Shown piece by piece: positions 26,612 through 34,170 of a stretch of 64,000 nucleotides of DNA. Below the pieces are notes generated by a model. The model made no database searches, was not told the DNA's origin, and saw only the letters and a list, made by a program, of their open reading frames with translations. The DNA is taken from assembly GCA_905233685.1 (NCBI GenBank), contig CAJOEZ010000010.1:1-64000 (forward strand), given 5' to 3'. This DNA comes from an uncultured Bacteroidales bacterium (GTDB lineage: Bacteria > Bacteroidota > Bacteroidia > Bacteroidales > F082). The first letter of the stretch is position 1; each line of letters begins with the position of its first letter. The position numbers and the translations under genes were made by a program.

Positions 26612-28231
26612 ATGACAGAAAAACTCACATTGAGAGACAACCCCACCATGAGGTGGATTGCCTTGTTGCTCTTGGCCTTGGCCATGTTTTGCTCCTACAT
26701 TTTCATGGACATCCTGTCCCCCATCAAGGACCTGATGCAAACCGAGCGTGGTTGGGACAGTCTCGCCTTCGGCACCATGCAGGGAGCCGAAACCTTCCTG
26801 AATGTCTTCGTGTTCTTCCTCATCTTCGCTGGTATCATCCTCGACAAGATGGGCGTGCGCTTCACGGCCTTGCTTTCGGGTGCCGTGATGCTCGTTGGCG
26901 GCCTGATTGAGTACTACGCCATCAGCGAGGCGTTCATCGGCAGCGGAGCCGAGAAATGGTTCACCGAGAACCTCAATTACATCCCGGTTTTCGATGAGTT
27001 GGGCGTGTCGCCGTTCTATCGTGGAATGCCCGCTTCGGCCAAACTGGCTGCCGTCGGCTTTATGATTTTCGGTTGCGGCACTGAGATGGCCGGCATTACG
27101 GTGAGCCGTGGTATCGTGAAGTGGTTCAAGGGCCGTGAAACGGCTTTGGCCATGGGTTCCGAGATGGCTTTGGCCCGTTTGGGTGTGGCCACCTGCATGA
27201 TTTTCTCGCCCTATTTCGCCCGTCTCGGCGGCCATATTGACGTGAGCCGTTCCGTGGCCTTCGGCGTGGTGTTGCTCTGCATCGCCCTCATCATGTTCGT
27301 CGTTTACTTCTTCATGGACAAGAAACTCGACGCCCAAACTGGCGAGGCCGAAGAGAAAGACGACCCGTTCAAAATCAGCGACATTGGCAAGATTCTCTCC
27401 AGCATGGGCTTCTGGCTCGTCGCCCTGCTCTGCGTGCTGTACTATTCGGCCATCTTCCCGTTCCAAAAGTATGCCGTCAACATGCTGCAGTGCAACCTGA
27501 CGCTGACTGAGCCTGCCGCTGGTTCGTTCTGGGCCGGCGACACCGTCACCATCGTGCAATACATCATCATGCTTGTGGTGGCCGTGTGCTCTTTCTCCAG
27601 CAACTTCGCGAAGAACAAGAACATGAAATTCGGTTTGATGGGTGTTGCCGTCATCGCTTTGGTGGTCTATTGCTACATGGGTTACCAGCGCGGCACTGCT
27701 GAAACCATCTTCGCCGTGTTCCCGCTGTTGGCTGTGGCCATTACGCCCATCCTCGGCAGCTATGTCGACACGAAGGGTAAGGCCGCCTCGATGCTGATGA
27801 TTGGCTCGTTGCTGCTCATCATCTGCCACCTCACCTTTGCCTTCATCCTTCCCATGTTCAAGGGCAACGCTGTCGGTGGTGTGATTGTGGCCTATGTGAC
27901 CATTCTCGTGCTGGGTGCCTCGTTCTCGTTGGTGCCTGCCGCCTTGTGGCCGAGCGTGCCGAAGCTGGTGGATGAAAAGATCATCGGTTCAGCCTACGCC
28001 CTGATTTTCTGGATTCAGAACATCGGTTTGTGGCTGTTCCCGCTGCTCATCGGCAAGGTTTTGGAGAACACCAATCCGGGCGTCGACGACCCCGTGGCCC
28101 TCGACTACACCTGGCCGTTGGTCATGCTCGCCTGCCTCGGCGTGGCCGCATTGATCATCGGCATCATCCTGAAGCGCGTGGATGCCAAGAAGCATCTCGG
28201 GCTTGAGGAGCCGAACATCAAGACCATGTAA
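26612..28231 (+). CDS. MFS transporter, 539 aa
   Basis: Integral membrane protein with about 12 hydrophobic helices: for example MRWIALLLLALAMFCSYIFM, FLNVFVFFLIFAGIILDKMG and FWLVALLCVLYYSAIFPF. The G-x-x-x-D-x-x-G-x-R type loop appears as ILDKMGVRFTALLSG after helix 2, a mark of the major facilitator superfamily, and is echoed by GSYVDTKGKAASM in the second half. The substrate cannot be told; related Bacteroidota proteins are annotated broadly as MFS transporters. It follows the M16 gene after 43 nt and ends 23 nt before a strong terminator. Confidence 0.88.
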   Translation: MTEKLTLRDNPTMRWIALLLLALAMFCSYIFMDILSPIKDLMQTERGWDSLAFGTMQGAETFLNVFVFFLIFAGIILDKMGVRFTALLSGAVMLVGGLIEYYAISEAFIGSGAEKWFTENLNYIPVFDELGVSPFYRGMPASAKLAAVGFMIFGCGTEMAGITVSRGIVKWFKGRETALAMGSEMALARLGVATCMIFSPYFARLGGHIDVSRSVAFGVVLLCIALIMFVVYFFMDKKLDAQTGEAEEKDDPFKISDIGKILSSMGFWLVALLCVLYYSAIFPFQKYAVNMLQCNLTLTEPAAGSFWAGDTVTIVQYIIMLVVAVCSFSSNFAKNKNMKFGLMGVAVIALVVYCYMGYQRGTAETIFAVFPLLAVAITPILGSYVDTKGKAASMLMIGSLLLIICHLTFAFILPMFKGNAVGGVIVAYVTILVLGASFSLVPAALWPSVPKLVDEKIIGSAYALIFWIQNIGLWLFPLLIGKVLENTNPGVDDPVALDYTWPLVMLACLGVAALIIGIILKRVDAKKHLGLEEPNIKTM

Positions 28232-28254
28232 TAATAGGACATATTACAGATTTT

Positions 28255-28289
28255 GTAGAGACGCAATGTTTTGCGTCTCTACATTTTTT
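28255..28289 (+). terminator. Terminator after the MFS gene
   Basis: GTAGAGACGCAA-TGTT-TTGCGTCTCTAC, a perfect 12-bp stem (28255-28282), followed by ATTTTTT. A related stem with TAGAGA(C/T)GCG occurs at 28572-28607, suggesting a common repeat used as a terminator. Confidence 0.85.
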
Positions 28290-28342
28290 GTATGCCGTGA
28301 TGTAGCCCTGCCATTTTTGATTACACAAGCACTATTTTAATT

Positions 28343-28387
28343 TTCGGTCGTTTGTGGCCATTTTGTTCGGTCGTTTGTGGTCATTTT
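28343..28387. repeat. Two 23-bp tandem copies of a TTCGGTCGTTTGTGG unit
   Basis: Copies start at 28343 and 28366 and differ at one internal base (GGCC versus GGTC). Non-coding. Confidence 0.7.
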
Positions 28388-28562
28388 ATTCCCTTTTTAG
28401 GGTTCCCCAGCGCCCTTGGCCTCGTCCCGAAAGGACGCAACTTCACGTAACCGTAGGTCAGCGACCTACGGCAGCACCCCGACAGGCACACGGACTCAAA
28501 CCCGCCACAAAGTCCCGTAAGGACGACACATCCCATAAGCAGGCGACGTGAGTCCCTGCGAC
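28388..28562. repeat. Palindrome-rich spacer
   Basis: Between the convergent MFS and FGE-fold genes. It holds CCGTAGGTC-AGC-GACCTACGG (perfect, about 28450-28470) and two TCCCG(A/T)AAGGAC short hairpins (about 28425-28437 and 28523-28535); the first also occurs near 5527. No ORF of note. Confidence 0.55.
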
Positions 28563-28607
28563 AAAAAAAACATAGAGACGCGCCCAAAAAACGAAGCGCA
28601 TCTCTAT
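28563..28607 (-). terminator. Terminator of the FGE-fold lipoprotein gene
   Basis: Minus-strand stem ATAGAGATGCG/CGCGTCTCTAT (one mismatch), then eight T. It starts about 37 nt after the stop at 28644. Confidence 0.8.
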
Positions 28608-28643
28608 CATAAATTCCATCTCCCGTGTTGCCACAAGGAATAG

Positions 28644-30227
28644 TTACTCCGCGTTGCGAACCAAGCGCACCGAGAACCCGCTCCTGCGGGTGCCGTGGTA
28701 GGTTGTGTTGAGGTCGTTGCTGTCGAATTCCACGCCGCACGCGTATCCGCTGAGGGTGCTGCGCGAAGCCGACCAATAGTCGCCTTCGCTGCCCACGCTC
28801 TCGACCGAACCCCAGCGGTAGCCAGCGGCAGGAAGGAAGACGGCACCCCAGGCCTCAAGCACATTCGTCCAGTCATCGGCGGAGATGGTGTTGCTGGTGT
28901 AGTTTGCACCAATGCTGTTCGTGTTGCTCAAAGCGTAGTTTGTGGCCGTCCATCTGTCGGGCAAGAGGATGACACCGTTTACATTGTTCACTTTGGCTTT
29001 GGCGTAGCGGATGCCGGAGGTCGTGCTGCGGGTATCGAACACATACTTCCATTCGTCTTTGGTCAGGGTGCGCCAGCCGCTGTTCTCCGTGTTGCCGCCG
29101 TTGCTTATCTGGTTGTAGCCCCAGTCGGCCTGGCCGTTCTGGTCATAGAGGTTATACTCCCCATTGCCGTAGGCATAATAGTTGTTGTCGTTCTGGCTGA
29201 TGCTCCAGGGCTGGTAGGCGTTGGCGCCGTGGTCGTAGCCGCTTGTTCCCCAACCGAAAAGGTCAATCCAGCCGCTGTTGGTTTGGGAAATGTTGCTGTT
29301 GGCACTGCCCACATAGTCATATTGGTTTTCGGCAAACTGCCAGGTGTTGGTCGAAGCCTGGTATTGTAGGTTGCCTTGCGAGAAATACACTTGGGTGCCG
29401 CTGGAGTTGATCGTGAACAGTCCGGGGATGGTGCCTTCGGGATCCGTTCTTGTCGTCACTGTCAAAGCAATGCCTTCGTTCAGGTAGTCGTTAGGCGTGA
29501 TGGCGGGAATGGCAGAACGCGTACCCGCATAATGTCCGCCCTCGGCATAGACAGAGCCTTCTTCTCCTTCTGTCAAGGCGGCTTGGGGCAGCAGGATGGC
29601 CCAATGCTCGCCGTTTCCGCTTGGCAACTTGACAAGGCCATCATCCATCTGGCTGTAGGCGAAGACGTTGGTCGAGAAATCAACTGTCACCTTGTTGTTC
29701 AAGCCCAAGATGCAGGTCGGGGCGGGCGACAAGGTCGTGACATCAAACTTTACCAAGGCGGCCTTGTTGAGGAAATAGGCCGTGTAAAGTCCCGCGCCCG
29801 TGAAAGTTTCGTTGGAAGTGGCAAACGAAATCACCGGAAACTTCTCCCCCGTCTGGTCGCTGATGTTCACCGAGCAGGTGGTGCTGCTGCCTGGGGTGAG
29901 GGTTTCTTCCGGCGTCTTGTTGCCGAGGAAGAAGAAGTAGAGGGGCTGGCCCTCGGTCGGGTTGGTGAGGTTGCCCGCGAAGGTCGCGCCGTTGTTGGTC
30001 AGTGTGCCGACAAATTTCTGTCCGCTGGCCACATACACCACATCGCCATATTCAAAAGCCACCATGCCGTTGTTGGGATTCACATTTATCCTTGAGCCAT
30101 CGTGAGCCTTCACGTCAAGGGTGATGGCCACGGTCCCTTCTGTTGTGGTTTGTTGTTCCTGTTTCTTGCATTGCGCCATGCCCAAAACGAGCGCGACTGC
30201 CGCCAAAACCATACTGATTTTCTTCAT
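28644..30227 (-). CDS. Lipoprotein with C-terminal FGE/C-type-lectin-like domain, 527 aa
   Basis: Lipoprotein signal (MKKISMVLAAVALVLGMAQC, Cys20). Residues 25-265 are β-rich like fimbrillin or surface modules. Residues 270-527 form one copy of the paralogous domain frequent in Fibrobacter and rumen Bacteroidales: FTINSSGTQVYFSQGNLQYQ ... GWIDLFGWGTSGYDHGA ... SGWRTLTKDEWKYVF ... ILLPDRW ... AAGYRWGS, ending GFSVRLVRNAE. This is the formylglycine-generating-enzyme/C-type-lectin fold used as binding platform by diversity-generating retroelements. In its last 45 residues nearly all exposed variable positions have NNC codons (CGC, AGC, ACC, TAC, TGC, GGC, GAC, CAC), as AAC mutagenesis would give. 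No reverse transcriptase is in the window. Surface binding protein is the likely role. Confidence 0.75.
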   Translation of the reverse strand: MKKISMVLAAVALVLGMAQCKKQEQQTTTEGTVAITLDVKAHDGSRINVNPNNGMVAFEYGDVVYVASGQKFVGTLTNNGATFAGNLTNPTEGQPLYFFFLGNKTPEETLTPGSSTTCSVNISDQTGEKFPVISFATSNETFTGAGLYTAYFLNKAALVKFDVTTLSPAPTCILGLNNKVTVDFSTNVFAYSQMDDGLVKLPSGNGEHWAILLPQAALTEGEEGSVYAEGGHYAGTRSAIPAITPNDYLNEGIALTVTTRTDPEGTIPGLFTINSSGTQVYFSQGNLQYQASTNTWQFAENQYDYVGSANSNISQTNSGWIDLFGWGTSGYDHGANAYQPWSISQNDNNYYAYGNGEYNLYDQNGQADWGYNQISNGGNTENSGWRTLTKDEWKYVFDTRSTTSGIRYAKAKVNNVNGVILLPDRWTATNYALSNTNSIGANYTSNTISADDWTNVLEAWGAVFLPAAGYRWGSVESVGSEGDYWSASRSTLSGYACGVEFDSNDLNTTYHGTRRSGFSVRLVRNAE

Positions 30228-30239
30228 TGTTTGTTCTCC

Positions 30240-30635
30240 TTACTTGATTTGATTCTTTTTAACATGTTGATTCTTCTTGTTTTGATGTTTTCTTTTCGCT
30301 GCGGCATAGCCCAAGCCTGCCGAGAGCAGGATAAGCATTCCGCTGCCTGTCGGCGTTTCGTTGCCGAAGGTCTGGTGTGTGAAGTTGCCGTCGTGGTTGT
30401 TGCCGAAGGTCTGATGCGTAAAGGTGCCGTCGTAGTCGTTCCCGAAGGTCTGATGCGTGAAGGTTCCTTCCGTAGTGCCACGGTTGCCTCTCCCAAGCAG
30501 CCCTTGGCTGCCTCTACTATCGCCAGTCTCTTCGAACAAGCCTTGCCCCAACACGCCAAGCGGCAACGACATCGCCGCCGCCATCGCCAAGGAAAGCGCA
30601 ACGGCCTTCACTCTCTTTTTGGTTTGCTTCTTCAT
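30240..30635 (-). CDS. Small exported repeat protein with C-terminal PxGSG-helix-basic tail, 131 aa
   Basis: N-terminal signal peptide (VKAVALSLAMAAAMSLPLGVLGQ). The middle carries three 13-residue repeats built on GTFTHQTFGNDYD (residues 56-94). The C-terminus reads TPTGSGMLILLSAGLGYAAA followed by KRKHQNKKNQ: a short P-x-G-S-G motif, a hydrophobic helix and a basic tail, the three-part layout of sortase or exosortase-type sorting signals. The 89-aa protein at 41713-41982 ends in the same way. It lies 12 nt upstream of the FGE-fold lipoprotein gene and is probably co-transcribed with it. Function unknown. Confidence 0.72.
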   Translation of the reverse strand: MKKQTKKRVKAVALSLAMAAAMSLPLGVLGQGLFEETGDSRGSQGLLGRGNRGTTEGTFTHQTFGNDYDGTFTHQTFGNNHDGNFTHQTFGNETPTGSGMLILLSAGLGYAAAKRKHQNKKNQHVKKNQIK

Positions 30636-30713
30636 AAGCGAAAGATTTAGCTTAATACTGGATTTGGATTTAAAGATTTAAGATTTAGGATTTCAGGGCC
30701 TCGCCCCCATACG

Positions 30714-30805
30714 CGCTTCGCGTCATTGCGAGAAGGAACGACGAAGCAATCCAGGAGACAAGTTGATGGTCTGGATTGCTTCGTTCCTCGCAATGACGCA
30801 AAGCG
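30714..30805. repeat. Palindromic repeat, TCATTGCGAG...GAAGCAATCC family, full copy
   Basis: Left arm 30714-30754 (CGCTTCGCGTCATTGCGAG ... CGACGAAGCAATCCAG) and right arm 30771-30805 are nearly perfect inverted copies around a 16-nt centre. Further copies lie at 33134-33229 and 61442-61484. Confidence 0.8.
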
Positions 30806-31000
30806 GCACAAAAAAGCATCCACGCTCAAACCCGAAGGCCCAATTGCGGATGCTTTGTTTGTATTAATAAAATAAGGTGTCACCGAAACGACCCGCAGGC
30901 CGTTTTTATCGCCCGGGATTTGAAGTCTTACCTCACCCACCCATAACTTGCTAAAAATCAATGATTTACAGTGATTTAACATGGTTTTTCGGTGTTTTTC
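30795..31000 (-). ncRNA. Candidate non-coding transcript of about 200 nt
   Basis: The minus strand has a canonical -7 box (31007-31014) and, 155-190 nt downstream, a terminator hairpin with six T, but no plausible ORF between. The segment includes GTAAGACTTCAAATCCCGGG near 30914-30933, resembling a tRNA T-arm only superficially. It may be a small RNA or the remnant end of an integrated element. No known RNA family was recognised. Confidence 0.35.
30810..30853 (-). terminator. Hairpin terminator on the minus strand
   Basis: GCATCC...GGATGC outer stem with additional G-T rich pairing inside and six T residues after it on the minus strand. No minus-strand protein gene lies upstream, which is why a non-coding transcript is suspected. 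Confidence 0.6.
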
Positions 31001-31006
31001 GGGAGG

Positions 31007-31014
31007 CAAAGGTA
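31007..31014 (-). promoter_or_regulatory. -7 box TACCTTTG upstream of the candidate ncRNA
   Basis: Exact box on the minus strand, pointing away from grpE into a stretch without ORFs. Confidence 0.5.
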
Positions 31015-31152
31015 GGGAAAAATCTGGTTGGTGGAAGGTTTTTGGTAAAATATTATGCCTAAGCCCTGCCATTTTGTCAACCCTACTCTTTTTGGCAAAG
31101 GATTTGATACGCTTTTGGCCGAAATCAGGAAAAAGTAAAAACACAACATATC

Positions 31153-31794
31153 ATGTCAGAACAGCAAAAAGTTAACAATCAGGACGATGCCATGAAAGAC
31201 ACCGTCAACCCAGACATTGAATCCAACCAAGAGCAACCCCAAGCCGAGACCAACGAAGTCCCGATTGAGGAAACAAAGGAAACGCCCAATGACACGGTTT
31301 CGGACAAAAAGTCAAAGCGGTTCAAAATCCGCCATGCCAACGACAAGAAGGCCTTGGAAGAGGAAAAAGCCAAGTTCGCCGAGCTGAACGACAAGTATTT
31401 ACGCCTGTTCTCGGAGTTCGACAACCACCGCAAGCGCACCGCCAAGGAAAAGCTCGACTTAACCGCCACGGCTTCAGAAAACGTCATCAAGGACATTTTA
31501 CCCGTGCTTGACGATTTCGAGCGTGCCCTGCAAAACATGGAGAAGAACGGCAACGAAGCCGACTTGCAAGGCGTTACACTGATTTTCAACAAGTTGAAAG
31601 ACACGTTGAAGAAGAAAGGCTTGGAAGAAATCGAGGCGATGGATGCCGACTTCAACACCGACGAACACGAGGCCCTCACGATGATTCCCGCGCCTGAAGA
31701 AGACAAGAAAGGCAAGGTTCTCGATGTCATCCAGAAGGGCTATAAGCTGAATGGCAAGGTGATACGCTTCGCACGAGTAGTGGTAGGGAATTGA
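31153..31794 (+). CDS. grpE: Nucleotide exchange factor GrpE
   Basis: Releases ADP from DnaK in the Hsp70 cycle. Long Glu-rich N-terminal region (residues 1-60), a coiled-coil helix (KKALEEEKAKFAELNDKYLR), the hallmark RLFSEFDNHRKRTAKEK, and the C-terminal β-wing with ILPVLDDFERAL and VIQKGYKLNGKVIRFARVVV. Length 213 is normal. dnaJ follows after 140 nt; dnaK is not in the window. A CIRCE (HrcA) operator was looked for upstream and not seen. Confidence 0.95.
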   Translation: MSEQQKVNNQDDAMKDTVNPDIESNQEQPQAETNEVPIEETKETPNDTVSDKKSKRFKIRHANDKKALEEEKAKFAELNDKYLRLFSEFDNHRKRTAKEKLDLTATASENVIKDILPVLDDFERALQNMEKNGNEADLQGVTLIFNKLKDTLKKKGLEEIEAMDADFNTDEHEALTMIPAPEEDKKGKVLDVIQKGYKLNGKVIRFARVVVGN

Positions 31795-31934
31795 TTTTGG
31801 GGTATCGCTTCGCGAGAAATCTGTCAAAAATCAAAATAAAAATCATTCAAAATCAGATTTTTGAAAGATTTTAATACAATTATGTAAGATTTCTTGCCGT
31901 AGGCAATCCCAATAAAAGAAAAAGGAGAGAAAAC

Positions 31935-33128
31935 ATGGCAGAAAAACAAAAAAGAGACTATTACGAGGTGCTGGGGGTCAACAAGAACTCCACGCCTGAC
32001 GAGATAAAGAGCGCCTACCGCAAGGCCGCCCTCAAGTGGCACCCCGACAAGTGGGTGAGTGGCACCGACGAGGAAAAAAAGACCGCCGAAGAGAATTTCA
32101 AGGAAGCCTCGGAGGCCTATTCCGTGTTGAGTGACGAGAACAAGAAGGCGCGTTACGACCGCTATGGCTTCGCTGGCATGGACGGCAGTTCGGCTGGTGG
32201 CGCTGGCTTCAGCGGTTTCGGCGACTTTGACCTGAATGATATCCTGAACAGTGTGTTCGGACGCGGTTTCGACTTTGGTGGCGGCTTCAGCAGTTTCAGC
32301 GGGTTTGGCGGAGGCGGTCGCGGCAGCAACGTAGTTCGCGAGCGCGGCTCCAACATCCGGGGCAACGTGAAGGTCAGCCTGAAAGAAATCGCCACGGGCA
32401 CCACCAAAAAAATCAAAGTGAAGAAGGATATCGCCTGTCCGCATTGCCACGGCAGCGGCTCGGAAAACGGCGAAACGGAAACCTGCCCGACCTGCCATGG
32501 ACGCGGCCAGGTGGTACAAACCGTCAATTCGTTTTTCGGGCAGATGCAGACCGCTTCGGTGTGTCCCACCTGCGGCGGTCGCGGTTCCATCATCAAGAAC
32601 AAGTGCAAAAGCTGCGGCGGCTCGGGTGTCGTGAAGGGTGAAGAAGTCATCGAGGTGAAGATTCCCGCCGGCGTGGGCGAAGGAATGCAGCTCACCATGC
32701 GCGGCAAGGGCAATGCTGGACCGCACAACGGCGTGGCCGGCGACCTGCTCGTCCTCATCGAAGAAGAACCCCATCCCGACTTCGAGCGCGACGAAAGCAC
32801 GTTGATTTACAACCTCTTCATCACCATCCCCGAAGCCATCATGGGAACACAGGCCGAAGTGCCTACCGTCGATGGCAAAGTGAGGGTAAAAATCGCCCCT
32901 GGAACGCAAAGCGGCAAGGTGTTGAGACTGAGAGGCAAAGGCCTGCCCGTCGTCAATGGCTACGGCGTCGGCGACATGCTCGTCAACGTCAACGTCTGGA
33001 TTCCGAAAAAGTTCAACAAGAAGGAAGAGGAACTGCTGCAGCAACTCGCTGAATCCGAGAACTTCAAGCCCAACCCGACGGCGGAGGAGAAGAGCTTCTT
33101 CAGCAAGATTAAGGATTATTTTAATTAG
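31935..33128 (+). CDS. dnaJ: Chaperone protein DnaJ
   Basis: Hsp40 co-chaperone that stimulates DnaK ATPase and hands over unfolded clients. J domain 1-75 with the HPD motif (ALKWHPDKW), Gly/Phe-rich region about 75-140, then four zinc motifs [24 protein letters not shown] and CKSCGGSG, and the C-terminal substrate domains ([30 protein letters not shown]). Complete at 397 residues. The insertion [15 protein letters not shown] in the J domain is a known variant in Bacteroidota. Pairs with grpE upstream. Confidence 0.97.
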   Translation: MAEKQKRDYYEVLGVNKNSTPDEIKSAYRKAALKWHPDKWVSGTDEEKKTAEENFKEASEAYSVLSDENKKARYDRYGFAGMDGSSAGGAGFSGFGDFDLNDILNSVFGRGFDFGGGFSSFSGFGGGGRGSNVVRERGSNIRGNVKVSLKEIATGTTKKIKVKKDIACPHCHGSGSENGETETCPTCHGRGQVVQTVNSFFGQMQTASVCPTCGGRGSIIKNKCKSCGGSGVVKGEEVIEVKIPAGVGEGMQLTMRGKGNAGPHNGVAGDLLVLIEEEPHPDFERDESTLIYNLFITIPEAIMGTQAEVPTVDGKVRVKIAPGTQSGKVLRLRGKGLPVVNGYGVGDMLVNVNVWIPKKFNKKEEELLQQLAESENFKPNPTAEEKSFFSKIKDYFN

Positions 33129-33133
33129 TATGC

Positions 33134-33229
33134 GCTTCGCGTCATTGCGAGGAACGAAGTGACGAAGCAATCCAGACAAAAAACTCGTTCACTAGATTGC
33201 TTCGCTTCGTTCGCAATGACGACAAGCGA
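33134..33229. repeat. Palindromic repeat, second full copy
   Basis: Left arm GCGCTTCGCGTCATTGCGAG ... GACGAAGCAATCCAG, right arm CTAGATTGCTTCGCTTCGTT ... GCAATGACGACAAGCG, same family as 30714-30805. It sits between dnaJ and the ABC transporter genes. Confidence 0.78.
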
Positions 33230-33246
33230 CGAACAGACGAAGCAAT

Positions 33247-34170
33247 ATGACTAAAATAACCATCAACGAAGTCACAAAACGCTACGCCGAGCACTTGGCC
33301 TTGGACCACATCTGCCTTGACATTCCCGCGCATTGCATTTACGGTCTTTTAGGTCCAAACGGCGCCGGCAAAACCACCCTCATCCGCATCCTCAACCAAA
33401 TCACCGCGCCCGACAGCGGCGAAGTGCTCATCGACGGCGAAAGGCTTTGTCAGAAGCATATTGCCCGCATTGGTTATTTACCCGAGGAACGCGGCCTTTA
33501 CAAGAAAATGAAAGTCGGCGAACAAGCCATTTACCTTGCCGAACTCAAAGGCATCAAGAAGGCCGAGGCGCAGAAAAGGCTCAAGACATGGTTCGAGAAG
33601 TTCGAGATTGCGGCTTGGTGGGACAAGAAAGTTGAGGAGCTGAGCAAGGGAATGCAACAGAAGATCCAGTTCATCACAACCGTCATCCACGAGCCCGAAA
33701 TCCTCATTTTCGATGAGCCTTTCAGCGGCTTCGACCCTATCAACGCCAATTTGCTGAAAGAATCCATTCTGGAACTCCGCGACAAAGGCGCCACCATTCT
33801 GCTCTCCACACACAATATGGCCTCCGTCGAGGAACTTTGCGACAGCATCACCTTAATTAATAATGGACAGAGCATCCTTCAAGGCAAGGTCGGCGACATC
33901 AAGCGGCAGCACGACACGCACCAAAGGGAAATCATCATCCGCTGCGATGACGTGCTGCACGTGATGAACATCGCCGACACCTATAATAATATAAAGGTGG
34001 AGCACACCGACCGCCCCGACGAGACCAAACTGACGCTATTCAGCGAGTCGCCCAACGACCTGCTCGGCCAGTTGCTCAACATCGGGCAACTCGTTTCCTT
34101 CAAGGAAGTCTTGCCCTCCATGAACGACATTTTCATCCGCGAAGTGCAATCCCAAAACCAAGCCTCATGA
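33247..34170 (+). CDS. ABC transporter ATP-binding protein (NatA-like)
   Basis: Energises an ABC-2 type exporter with the membrane protein encoded next. Walker A LLGPNGAGKTTLIRIL (about 36-51), Q-loop IGYLPEERGLYKKM, signature VEELSKGMQQKIQF, Walker B PEILIFDEPFSGFDPIN, and switch LLSTHNM. The C-terminal extension of about 80 residues is typical of NatA/YhaQ-like ATPases. The 4-nt ATGA overlap with the permease gene shows one operon. The substrate may be sodium or another cation, or a lipid or peptide; this cannot be decided here. Confidence 0.92.
   Translation: MTKITINEVTKRYAEHLALDHICLDIPAHCIYGLLGPNGAGKTTLIRILNQITAPDSGEVLIDGERLCQKHIARIGYLPEERGLYKKMKVGEQAIYLAELKGIKKAEAQKRLKTWFEKFEIAAWWDKKVEELSKGMQQKIQFITTVIHEPEILIFDEPFSGFDPINANLLKESILELRDKGATILLSTHNMASVEELCDSITLINNGQSILQGKVGDIKRQHDTHQREIIIRCDDVLHVMNIADTYNNIKVEHTDRPDETKLTLFSESPNDLLGQLLNIGQLVSFKEVLPSMNDIFIREVQSQNQAS

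Noticed and set aside
26600-27829. 409-codon ORF opposite the MFS gene
   Set aside because: Antisense to a membrane protein with clear helices; composition rich in His, Glu and Gly, as typical for antisense frames here.
30361-30480. Short repeats that might be a CRISPR array
   Set aside because: The 39-bp units are contiguous, in frame and encode the protein repeat GTFTHQTFGNDYD; no spacers.
30910-30935. TTCAAATCCCGGG, like a tRNA T-arm, on the minus strand
   Set aside because: The flanks cannot form T, anticodon, D and acceptor stems; not a tRNA.
30647-31144. 165-codon ORF on the minus strand before grpE
   Set aside because: It runs through the palindromic repeat and terminator and has no signal or domain; not a gene.
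31050-31152. CIRCE operator or heat-shock promoter before grpE
   Set aside because: No TTAGCACTC-N9-GAGTGCTAA-type dyad and no clear alternative sigma site was found.
31824-33179. 451-codon ORF opposite dnaJ
   Set aside because: It lies antisense to a fully conserved dnaJ, has low-complexity Ala/Glu/His content and no start signals; it is a shadow of the C/G-rich codon bias.
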